DNA of 64,000 bases from Wolfiporia cocos (lineage: Eukaryota > Basidiomycota > Agaricomycetes > Polyporales > Phaeolaceae): contig JACCLO010000012.1 of NCBI GenBank assembly GCA_029448655.1, positions 2,852,001 to 2,916,000 of the forward strand, read 5' to 3'. The notes beneath the pieces are model-generated. The model ran no database searches, was not told where the DNA came from, and saw only the letters and a list, made by a program, of their open reading frames with translations. Made by a program: the position numbers and the translations under genes. Shown piece after piece: positions 52,654-62,969 of this stretch (positions are counted from its first letter, which is position 1; every line of letters starts with the position of its first letter).

Positions 52654-54898
52654 CCTAGTTTGTCGATACCGAAGAGTTTCTCAGGCTCTTGTTCGGTGTA
52701 GTGACGAGATGTATTCCTAATCGGAAGATAGGAAACAGATCCGGATTTATTTATTACGTGTCACGACGACGTAGGTTTCCGTAAACCAAGCAATTGTAAT
52801 GATATCCGATTGCCAAATCGGAGTGATTGTCCTAAAAGATGGGGCTCATCTGTTACTTCGGAGGATTTTCGAGTTTCCTTTTGAAGCCTTTTGCGGACGA
52901 TCGCATTGTATTGCTGAGGTGTATTTTTCGAATTTCGGTTATTCTCCCCACAGAGAAAAGTTGAATCGAAGTGAAATCAAAGATGAGGTAGCTAGCCTCG
53001 TGACGAATTTTGCGAGTGGCGTGCAAAATTGTCAATTTTAATACAGGGGGGACCGGTTTGGGACCGGTGTGAATTCGGCGATGTGCGAAGATGCCGAATG
53101 AAGTGTGATTCTGGAAGTCTTGCCGACCTCCGCTACACTTCAAGGGAACGCGTATCAATAGCGTGTGTCCCTTGTTTTCCCTTCCTCTAACCCAGATTGC
53201 GAGATTCAATTAAGTAATCTATTGCGATCTGTTTGTACATGGAACACCGGTGAGAACGGCAGTGTTTCCAATTATTTATAGACGCTTGTCAGACGTCTCT
53301 TCCCAAACGGATGATAATTTCCTTGCCAGGGATTCCGTTATCGAAAGGGGTGCCCCCGTTCTAAGGTTCTTAACGAATGAAATGACCGTGACTAATGCTC
53401 AATAACCCGAATCCCTTTTTCAGGAGCGAAGACCGAAGTCAAACGGGGGCCGACGGATTATGGGTAATCCTTATCGACTTGGTAATAGGTATTTCCCACA
53501 GTAATGATAGTTATAAGCATATATATTTTGCCTAGCGTACGCGATCCTACGTCGAGTAAGGTACTAGTATCGTTTTTCGATTGACTTATTGTACCTAAGA
53601 TGTAAAAGGTTGCTTTTTATGTACATAAGCGACCTTAACCAGCCTAGATAAGCTGGGAACCAACAGGTGACGCAGGATTTCCAAAGGCTGAATACAAATG
53701 CTATTGGGCGGTTACTAAACTACTTTACAAGGTAAGTAAATTACTCGAGCCGCCGCTAAAACCATATATTAACTACTATTGACTGGGATACCAGGGTACC
53801 TAGAAGAGCGAGTCATCAGCGAACTATCGCTGAGTGGTCATATTCATTGAACACAATAAGAACGGGGGCATGGTTAGGGGCAACCTCTTGAGGGTTGCCG
53901 CGCGGAATTAAACCGCCAGGTGTCTTCATAGATGCGCATGACCCTGTGCCAAGAGGCGGAGATATTCGCTTGTGCTTGTAACAGAGGCGCTCGCTCCAGG
54001 GGTAGGGTCGGTGGTTGCCAGAATTTGATCGTCTGGACCACATGGTTGGGAAGAAGATACACGGCCCGCATCCCCTAAGGAGCAGACCGGAAAGTGGGCC
54101 GCAGTATTACACCGCAGCCCTTACCACGCCTCAATGGCAAGGCTTGCCATCTTAGGCCCCCCGAGGTATCCAACAGGGCAGCTCCTACTGTCGATCTAAG
54201 ATCGCGCATTCACGAGCGCTCCATACATCTAGGATGGTGGGCTACGCCGCATGCTTCCAGAGGGACCCCATATCACCTGACAGGGAGAGCACACCAGCTG
54301 CCCGAAGGACTGACGCTTGGCTATCGCTCTGTAACCTAGGCCGGCGCGGCCTTGCGAGCCGCGCCACCTGATGGCAGAAGCCCGGGACTTGGAGAACACC
54401 GAGTCCGTGGGATGGCCGAGAAGGCCGAGCCTATAGCAATATTGCCTTGGTGCTAATATAGTGCTATTTGGCCGTGTTGCCATAATTATGCGAAGGCGTG
54501 GCGCGCCTGAGGTGCCATTATGATCGAGGATCTTATGGCGGTGGGAAGCCGTGAAGGCCGACCCAATAGTACAAGGCCATGAGGCACTGTTTGTACATGT
54601 GGACATTATTATGCGAGCGTGCCGCGCTCGGCCTATCATTATGATCTAGGATCTATGACGTGGCTGGTCTTGCTCTGACGGGCGAGACCTGTATGACGTA
54701 TGCTGTAGTGTTGCTATTGGACGTGGTTGTACCGTAGCGTTACGTAAGCTAGTCATGTGGTTGATAAGCCCAGTTAAGAGCTTGTCGTGGCGGCAATGGG
54801 AGTTAACCCGTAGATAACTTGTAGGTAGACGTATAAATCCCAGGTAAATTGCTATAATCGTAGGAAAAATGCTGTAAGCCCCAGATAAATCTGTGACA
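52654..54898 (-). mobile_element. D2: deleted, diverged copy of non-autonomous element D
   Basis: On the minus strand, 54898 to about 54360 is the beginning of a D-type LTR (TGTCACAGATTTATC). It then jumps to D interior sequence equivalent to about 24870 onward, including the palindrome CGATCTAAGATCG at 54192-54204. It runs on to sequence matching D near 26520 at 52654, where it meets the end of the G LTR without a gap. So about 1 kb, from mid-LTR to mid-leader, is deleted, and the distal part is lost beyond G. No gene is present. Confidence 0.85.
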
Positions 54899-55059
54899 GT
54901 GACACTCCCCCTAACTCTGATGCCGAATACGACTCACAGGTAATCCATCAAGCAGGTTTGCTCTCCGGGCCACGTGTGCTTGCCGACAGCGGGGTGGTAG
55001 GCCGTAGCCACCTTGTGGGTGTTGTACAAAGCGCCTGGGACGATTGTGTATGACACCAT
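54899..55059 (-). pseudogene. gag: gag N-terminus of element C2, interrupted by D2
   Basis: From the ATG at 55059, the minus strand encodes MVSYTIVPGALYNTHKVAT and continues like C1 gag to GIRVRGSV, where D2 begins. An in-frame TGA at 54934-54936 replaces the CGA arginine codon of C1. Confidence 0.8.
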
Positions 55060-55210
55060 TGCTGGACAGTATTTGTCAGCTTGAGTTATTTTCTTCCTTA
55101 AACGATAATTCAAGAAAAAAGTGCCTTTTCAGGGCTTAAATGCCTTTTCAGGACTTTTTGCAATCAATGCCATGCACCAAAAATAATGCCTTTCCAGGAC
55201 TTTCTATCTA
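55060..55210 (-). other. Spacer between ORF0 and gag of C2, with triple motif
   Basis: It holds three diverged copies of AAGTCCTGAAAAGGCA, in the positions seen in C1. No reading frame. Confidence 0.7.
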
Positions 55211-56027
55211 CTACAGCTGGGGTTTGCCAAGGTCGAAGTCGAGACCGCTATGTACTAGATGAGTTTTTAAGTACGTAACGTGCTGCTTTACGTCTAGGTC
55301 TCCAAAAACGTGCTCCACCCTCCTGAGATATTTTTCAAGACGGCGGAGGTCTTGGTTCTTCATGGAGTCCTGACGGACCCTTTGCTCCAGGTGTGTGGAG
55401 AGATCGTCGAAGTCGGTGATGAGGGTGGTGAACTTTGTTATGATGGGGGCCGTGGTGGTTGCATCGGGAACCTTCCATAGCCGGAAGAGGTTCTGGTGGG
55501 CGGTGTTCATCTGTTTGTCGATTTCCAGGAACCAATCCCACTTCTTTTCCGTGCAATGGACGTCCTTGGGGTTCGCAAGACCCCGTTTCTCGACCCACTC
55601 GGCTGGCATCCTAAGCTCCTCCACTCTCTCCAACAGTGACTTCTTTGGGGCTGGATTCGCTCCCGAAGACTCCTCACCATCCTCAACCCTCTTCCTGGCC
55701 GCCTCGGCGATCAGCTGATCCAGGGATTGTTTCTGGATCCGAGCTTTGAGCTTCTCCTTCTGTCGGAGAAGCTTGTCGAGCTTCTTCCGCCTGATGTTGT
55801 TGAGGGCGGCCTCGTGGTTGACCCTTCGGATCTCCTCTGGGTCAGGATTCGGCTTCCGGTAGACGACGTCTTTGCCCTTTCGGGACTTTCCCCGCTTTGG
55901 GGCTGTGACCGCGGAGATGCGGTCTTCGAGCGATTTAGAGCGATTTAGAGGAGGCAATGTGCCATTCCTCGCGCTCCCCCGTAGTGGCGTTTCTCGGAGT
56001 AACCGTGAAACGTGGTGCTTTCGGCAT
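55211..56027 (-). pseudogene. ORF0 of element C2, frameshifted
   Basis: This copy is close to C1 ORF0 across its length. The equivalent start codon is at 56027. A 10-bp tandem duplication (GCGATTTAGA-type, 55925-55948) breaks the frame near codon 30; the remaining 248-codon frame (55211-55957) is open and keeps the coiled coil, the CTEKKW segment and the C-terminal block. In-frame downstream ATGs might still allow an N-terminally shortened product. Confidence 0.82.
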
Positions 56028-56728
56028 GACTACGTAAAAAGAAGTCTAAGTAAGCTATTCTAGTGGAAATCACGCGGTCTTCTGTCGGGGCTTATCGTCG
56101 CTTCTTGATGTGTCGTGCGCTTATCCTCCGGCGTCAATGGGCGCTCCGCCCTCGACCGGAGTTAGTGTCGGCGACTGGATTGCGTCTCTCTCACGCTACC
56201 AGGTGGGGGATACAGCAGGTCGTCTTCCCTTGACGCCTGGGAATGCAGGATTTGGGGTATTACACCCCGCATGTGCCCACGCCTCACTCCAGTTAGGTGG
56301 CTGCCAGTGTTTACACCAAACCCATGCCCTGAGGGACTTAGAGGGCGCCAAGGCCAGAACTCTATCGTTCTGAAGCCGTATTGGCAGCGGTTCTAGGCAG
56401 GGCAACTTGTGCCCACCATCCCAACTCTAAATAGAGTGGCCCCTGTGCGCCTGGGGATAGGCGAGAAGGTCGTCTCCGGCCCGGTCAAGAAGTTACACCG
56501 TTGCCATCAATTCCCAACATATGGGGAAAGGCTTGACAGCCAGTCCCCTGGTTCCGCTTAAGCCTACGGTCCGGCTATTTGCCCAAAGGCGGGGATCCCC
56601 CACAGCCCACTAAGGATACCCCGCTGCCTGTCGGCGAGCAGGGGTGCGCAGACGGCGATGAAAACCCCTAAGAAGAAAAAATCCCAGACCCTCAAAGAGG
56701 GCGGGGGCGAAAGCAAGTTCTATTCATA
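56028..56728 (-). other. Leader of element C2 (no gene), with priming site
   Basis: 0.7 kb, conserved with 15574-16272 of C1. The priming site ATGAATAGAACT (minus) is at 56716-56727, one base from the LTR. Confidence 0.7.
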
Positions 56729-57347
56729 TAACACAAGATAACACTTACTTGTAATGTTCTTGGTATTTGCTGGTTAGACAAGGGATAAGCAGGTGTTAAG
56801 CAGGATACGTTGAGTGGTTAACTCGTAGTATGAATGCAATGAATAGAACTGAGGCAATAGCGCTCAGCAAGTCCAGTATATATACATGATAAATAAGACC
56901 CCTAACAGTCTTATTAGATAATACTAGTGTCCGTATTCGTATGTACAAGTCCCCAGGTACCTAAGTACTTAGTAATATACGATAAATACATATGCCGATC
57001 AAAACCGGGATATAGAAAGGCGGCGTAGGCCGCACGAATGGCGTTTTGCGCTCTTGTCATTACAAAGACGGGGCGTGACCAAAGCCCGGTCCGCTGACGT
57101 TTATACGCTGACTGCTTCCGGACGGAATGTCCGATTGGCTGGAACTAGACATGTGACTGATGGTAACTACTAGTGATAAGATAAGACCGTCGTTACGGGA
57201 GATAACGCGGCCATCATTCGGCACGTATGTAACCGTTAACTTATGAACCAGATAAGCTAGTTATTGGTCTAGAAAGTCGTAGATAATTCGTAGAATTGCC
57301 GGAAAAATAGTAAGAAATATAGGGAAACTAGGAGAATTCTTGTGACA
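56729..57347 (-). repeat. C-family LTR shared by C4 (3' LTR) and C2 (5' LTR)
   Basis: 619 bp in minus orientation. On one side is a polypurine tract (plus TTACCCCCCC at 57348) and the end of a C-type pol; on the other is the C2 priming site and leader. One LTR thus serves two partial interiors head to tail. Confidence 0.92.
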
Positions 57348-58822
57348 TTACCCCCCCTTAGATTTCAACGACCCCGTTGAGAGTAGAAGTTGTGCTAGAG
57401 CCCATTGAAGGGTTAGTCCTTACGATTTTTCCACTTTTATCGTCCTGTCGATCCAAAACCTTGTGTACCGCGCTTGGTTGGCTTGTTGAACTGCTCGTTG
57501 TAGGGTCCACTCCCATGTAGGTGAGGTCGAATTTCTTTTTCGAACTTCTCCTTGGTCATGGATTCCTGTATTTCGGGCGTGATTGCTACTTCGCAGATTA
57601 GCTGCACAATTCTGTCGCCTTTCTTTACTTGGTATGGGTCTCCAGTGAGGTTCATCAACATGACAAAGACTTCTCCGCGGTAGTCATGGTCTATTACACC
57701 TGCGAGGACGTCAATGCCTTTTTTCGCAAGTCCAGACGTTGGCGCTATCCGACCATATGTCCCATAAGGCACTTTGATACGGATATCGGTGGGGACCAAA
57801 GCGGATTTCCATGAATTGATTAGGATATCCTGCGCGGCATATACATCATAGCCGATCGCATCGGTTGTTCCCCTGGTCGGTAGTTGGCCATTGACTCCTA
57901 CTTCGATTTCCAAGTCTTCGTTGAACTCAACATCGGAATGTACCCATTGCCCTGTAAAGGGGTCGCGCTTGTAGTACACTTTCGGTTGTGTAGGATCAAC
58001 ATCGTCTCGGTATTGGGGCCAGTCATCGGGCCAGACACATGTGTCCGAGTCCCAATCTGGTGAGTCAGGGTCGAAGACGGCTATGGTCTGCCGTGTTCCG
58101 CCGAGTCTAGTTGATCGGCGAAGGGGTTGATTTGGGTCGGTACTAAGGGCTGAATATTTTGCCTTGTACTCGTCCAGTATCTCCTTAGCGTTAGCCAAAT
58201 GTTCCTCGATTTCCCACGTGTCTTCCGCAGTTCCGGTGCCTTTCCAATGGATAAGGTATTCCCACCGGCCACGTCGGTTACGATGGTCGAGAATGGCTTC
58301 CACTTCCCATTCTTCCGGGTCTTCCATTTCCATTGGCTTGTCAGCCGCAGGAGGATGACTTTTCTGACCTTTGATGGTTGATTCCTTGTACATGACCAGT
58401 TTTGAAGCGTGGAATACAGGGTGGTAAGCCCTATATTGTGCGTCCATGTACACCTTGAACGTTACCGGTCCCAATTTTTCCATGATTCAGAATGGGCCGA
58501 TGTAGCGAGGGGCTAGACTCCTTTCGGTGTCTTGCCAGCTTCGCACGTCCACGAGTACTTTGTCACCCACTTTGAAGGGGACAACTTGCTTCTTTTGGTC
58601 ATAGTACCAGGACCATCTTTCGGCTGCAATTTTCATTGCTGCTTTAGCTTTTTCTTGTGCAGAGAACCGCGTGTTCGCAATTTCTACTAAGTCTTTGTTT
58701 TGTGTTTCGACTTGGTTCGAAACTGCTTGGTCCTGCAATTGGATGACGACCTAATTCCACCAGGAACGGGGATTCCTTGGTAGTTTCGCTGGCTGCATTA
58801 TTGTACGCAAATTCCGCTGTTG
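57348..58822 (-). pseudogene. pol: pol 3' end of element C4: integrase tail, chromodomain, dUTPase
   Basis: Homologous to 30265-31723 of C1. The segment enters at the integrase sequence AEFAYNNAA, beside the C3 LTR. It carries a 7-bp insertion near 58710 (frameshift), and CGA to TGA at 58487-58489 just after PRYIGPF. The chromodomain and dUTPase remain open (58483-57437), but dUTPase motif 2 reads PTSGLAKK, losing the conserved Arg, and motif 4 reads GDRIVQLI. It is a dead copy. Confidence 0.9.
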
Positions 58823-59441
58823 TGTCACAAGAATTCTCCTAGTTTCCCTATATTTCTTACTATTTTTCCGGCAATTCTACGAATTATCTACGACTTTCTA
58901 GACCAATAACTAGCTTATCTGGTTCATAAGTTAACGGTTACATACGTGCCGAATGATGGCCGCGTTATCTCCCGTAACGACGGTCTTATCTTATCACTAG
59001 TAGTTACCATCAGTCACATGTCTAGTTCCAGCCAATCGGACATTCCGTCCGGAAGCAGTCAGCGTATAAACGTCAGCGGACCGGGCTTTGGTCACGCCCC
59101 GTCTTTGTAATGACAAGAGCGCAAAACGCCATTCGTGCGGCCTACGCCGCCTTTCTATATCCCGGTTTTGATCGGCATATGTATTTATCGTATATTACTA
59201 AGTACTTAGGTACCTGGGGACTTGTACATACGAATACGGACACTAGTATTATCTAATAAGACTGTTAGGGGTCTTATTTATCATGTATATATACTGGACT
59301 TGCTGAGCGCTATTGCCTCAGTTCTATTCATTGCATTCATACTACGAGTTAACCACTCAACGTATCCTGCTTAACACCTGCTTATCCCTTGCCTAACCAG
59401 CAAATACCAAGAACATATCAAGTAAGTGTTATCTTGTGTTA
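58823..59441 (+). repeat. C3: C-family LTR at a rearrangement junction
   Basis: 619 bp, TGTCACAAG...CTTGTGTTA. Left flank: integrase of a C-family pol. Right flank: gag of an A-family element. The flanks carry no duplication, so this is not a simple solo LTR; recombination between two insertions is the likely origin. Confidence 0.9.
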
Positions 59442-60297
59442 CGCCGCCGTACAACGAAGTGCGGCAATCTCCCACGACAAGGTGAACACCCTCGGACGGA
59501 TGGTGTACGCCCGCCTGGAGCGCATCCATGGCAGAATCGACTCCCTGGCTGGGCAATCCAGGGCAATCGAACAGATGGCCCAAGACGAGCTACGCGAAGC
59601 GGTCAATTCGGTCCGCAACGAAGTTCTGTCCACTTTGGTGGACCTTGGCAAGGAACTCCGGCAGGAGTACACCGCCACGTTCTCCGCAATGGAGAAAGAA
59701 CTCCGGAAAGACTACCGGTCTTGGCTCGACGACCTCGAGGATGCGTTTGCCGAGCGCATGGAGAAAGTTGAGGAAGAACTTCGGAGGAGTCGCAAGAATC
59801 CCTCCGTTCCCAACCCTCCCGGTGTCCGCACGCCCCCGGAAGAACCCGCACCGGCCCCCAACACTGCTCGAACCCGTGCAGCCGAGGCTGCTGCCGCCGC
59901 ACAAGCCGCAGCTGCCGCTGCAGCAGCCGTCGCCCCGCAGATTCCAGGTCTGCCTCAAAACCTGAAAATTCCCCCTCCCCCCGAATTCTCTGGGTCATCT
60001 GGAAAGGTGACTGCATAGGAATGGGTGGAGAAGATGGGCCTGTACTTCGGTATGCTCAGGGTCTACGACGACCATGACCGTATCACCACGGCCCTCTTCC
60101 GCGTCACGGGGGACGCATACAAATTTTTCTCGCCTCTCATCAAGAAGGCAGGAAATGGTGAACCTCTCGGCACCTGGGAGGACTTCACCAAGTCAGTCAT
60201 GGTGCAATATGGGAAGATGACGGATAAGGAGATCGCGAAAAAGGAAATTCGCGGCTACTACGGTACCAAGGGCAAGGAACTGGCAGAATCGAACTAC
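59442..60297 (+). pseudogene. gag: gag of A2, N-terminal part, with a nonsense codon
   Basis: The frame runs from the AAVQRSAAISHDKVNTLGRM segment through the charged coiled coil, an Ala-rich tract, and PGLPQNLKIPPPPEFSGSSG. A TAG at 60016-60018 replaces the CAG of A (VTAQEWVEK). Reading then continues to ELAESNY, where element F begins. The missing start lies beyond the C3 LTR. Confidence 0.87.
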
Positions 60298-60868
60298 TGT
60301 CACGGATGTGCCCAGGGGGCCACTGTACTTCCCTCGCTATAGGTTCCACATGCGGCGCTAGGCGTACGCCGCGTCCCTGGTCCTCAGCCACCTCCTCGTG
60401 CGTCTCTCTAGTTTGTTGGTCACCTGACTGTTAGGTTAGCGCTGTAGGGTAGCGCGCGCCTCAGGTACCTCACGTTACGGTCACACTAGTTACAATGGTC
60501 ACTGTAGTTACATGTATCATGTGCCCTCTTAGTTACGGCGCACAGGCCACTACTTTAGGGCGGCCATTACTGGCCAACTCACCATGTATAAGTACGACGG
60601 ATGAGGACTTACATCCTCATCCTTGAGATTCTCGTCAATGCACATAGTGCCTCTCTTACTACTTCCCTGCGCGTGCTCTGGCCCGAGGGCCCCTCTTGTC
60701 TTGCTTGACTGTGTGATGCCTCTCTAAGTCGCCTCTAGGAGTCCTTAGGTGGGGCTCACCTTTGGTACAGCCGACAAGGTCACCGCTGGCGCGGCTTCGC
60801 ACACGTCTTGTAGGGCGTTAGGGATTCCCCCTGAGTCCAGGGTCGCACAGACGAGTAAGTCTGTGACA
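60298..60868 (+). repeat. 5' LTR of element F
   Basis: 571 bp, TGTCACGGATGTGCC...GTCTGTGACA. TATAAGTA near 60586 is about 33 bp upstream of ATCCTTGAGATT (60619-60630). Confidence 0.94.
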
Positions 60869-61664
60869 TAATCTCAAGGATATCTTACCTCCCCTCCGGC
60901 GCGAACTGCGTTGGGGCCGAGGGTTCTCCACGTACAGGGTGCCATGGCAACGCGGCGGGGCAGCCTCTGGTAGAAGCGCCAGAGGTCCGTAGTTTTACGA
61001 GCCCCCACGAAGCGTTACACCAGGCGAAGTACCCGTGCGGAGTGAGCAAGCAAGTCCGCCCCCTTTCGAACGCAAGGTAGAAGGGGTCAACCGACGTAAG
61101 CCCCGTTTGAGGACCCGCCGCCGTCACCCCTGCAAAGGGAATGCGCGCGCGTGTGGAGGTCTAGGGCAGTCCGGCCAGTTACCTCTGGGCGGCAGGCACT
61201 AGTACAAGATCTCATGACCAGTGGGTATGCGAAGGAACCCGCAAGGGTCTCCAACCCCACACCGACGGTCTCGAAGGATAGACAACGACATCGACAACCG
61301 ACTACTATACTCGACTGAGCCAACCACATACCCCGGGGTCGGCGCGTCACGCTTCGCCATGTCGGCGTTAGTCCTAGGGAGAAGCATGCGCTAACATGAC
61401 TTCCCGATGGGCCCGCTCACCGCTGACAAGCCTCACTCGCTCACGTCGCGGGATGTAAGGGAAACAGGGAATGGTCACTCGGTTTCATCCCAATGCTCCC
61501 CTGAAGGCGACGCTCACTTCACTCCTCCACCGGCGGACGGACCGTGCACATGGACGCTCCTCATGAACCACATGAGCCGTGTGTTAAACAAGCAACCAAG
61601 GATGCGAGGGTCGTAGGATATAAGGTAGAACGTTAGGGACAACGTTTTTTAGGAGGGGGGGTAA
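60869..61664 (+). other. Interior of element F (no gene)
   Basis: 796 bp with scattered short frames on both strands, none credible. It ends in AGGAGGGGGGGTAA, the polypurine tract. Confidence 0.7.
60870..60881 (+). promoter_or_regulatory. Self-priming site of element F
   Basis: AATCTCAAGGAT, one base after the LTR, is the exact complement of 60619-60630. Confidence 0.78.
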
Positions 61665-62235
61665 TGTCACGGATGTGCCCAGGGGGCCACTGTACTTCCC
61701 TCGCTATAGGTTCCACATGCGGCGCTAGGCGTACGCCGCGTCCCTGGTCCTCAGCCACCTCCTCGTGCGTCTCTCTAGTTTGTTGGTCACCTGACTGTTA
61801 GGTTAGCGCTGTAGGGTAGCGCGCGCCTCAGGTACCTCACGTTACGGTCACACTAGTTACAATGGTCACTGTAGTTACATGTATCATGTGCCCTCTTAGT
61901 TACGGCGCACAGGCCACTACTTTAGGGCGGCCATTACTGGCCAACTCACCATGTATAAGTACGACGGATGAGGACTTACATCCTCATCCTTGAGATTCTC
62001 GTCAATGCACATAGTGCCTCTCTTACTACTTCCCTGCGCGTGCTCTGGCCCGAGGGCCCCTCTTGTCTTGCTTGACTGTGTGATGCCTCTCTAAGTCGCC
62101 TCTAGGAGTCCTTAGGTGGGGCTCACCTTTGGTACAGCCGACAAGGTCACCGCTGGCGCGGCTTCGCACACGTCTTGTAGGGCGTTAGGGATTCCCCCTG
62201 AGTCCAGGGTCGCACAGACGAGTAAGTCTGTGACA
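61665..62235 (+). repeat. 3' LTR of element F
   Basis: 571 bp, identical by eye to 60298-60868, followed by the ACTAC duplication. Confidence 0.94.
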
Positions 62236-62969
62236 ACTACTTCAATTACTGCGAACGGTTCCGAACCCTTGGCCGTCTCTCCGAAACCGCCAACGAGACT
62301 CTGGTGTGGGAATTCACCGAGACTCTCCCCGAAAAGGTCAAGGACACCTTAAACGTCCTCGGAAAGACCCCGTTCTTCAAGGCCCCGACCGACATCGAGC
62401 CCCTCATCGATTTCGCTCTGGAAATGTACCAAACGTCATATCCGGACAAAATTAAGGGTTCAATCTTCGAAAAAGCCGGCAAGAAGGACTCGGCCCCTGC
62501 CGAAAAGAAGGAGACGTCCTCCGCTTCTGCGAAGAAGTCGGAGAAAAAGAAGGATAAGGGAAAGGCGCCCGCCAAAGCCCCCGCCGACACCGCCAACGCC
62601 GTCTGCACATACTGCAAGCAGACAGGACACTATTTCAACAAGTGCCCTAAACTTGCTGCGGACAAGGCTGTGGGAACGTTCGTGCCTGCCGCTCAGTGGG
62701 CCGAACAACAAAGGGCAAAGGATGCAGCTGCCGCGTCTGGAAAGACCACGGCTGCTCCTTCGGGTAGTGGAAAGGGACAGGCTTCTGGCAAGAAGCCGTA
62801 CTCGGTGCCCCCCGCGGATGGCAAGACGTATTGTGCCCGATACATCTGGGAAGAAGTCACGGCTGACTCAAGCTCAGCAGGACCCTCGGCCCCCGCCACC
62901 ACCGTCGCCAATGTTGGGACCCTTTCAGTTCCCCTCGCCCCAACCACACGTCTCGAAGACGTTCTGTGA
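62236..62969 (+). pseudogene. gag: gag of A2, C-terminal part
   Basis: It resumes at NYFNYCERFRTLGRLSET, passes LPEKVKDTLNVLGK, a Lys/Ala-rich linker and the CCHC knuckle CTYCKQTGHYFNKC, and ends RLEDVL. It is open to its stop; the defects of this gag are upstream (truncation, TAG, element F). Confidence 0.9.

Larger units (their letters stand above)
60298..62235 (+). mobile_element. Element F: 1.9-kb non-autonomous LTR element in gag of A2
   Basis: LTRs of 571 bp flank a 796-bp interior, with an ACTAC duplication (60293-60297 and 62236-62240). The LTRs look identical. It has no gene. Its layout and parts of its sequence match element E, so E and F are related subfamilies. Confidence 0.94.

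Noticed and set aside
58823..59441. Simple solo-LTR insertion
   Set aside because: The flanks belong to two different elements in opposite orientation and show no duplication.
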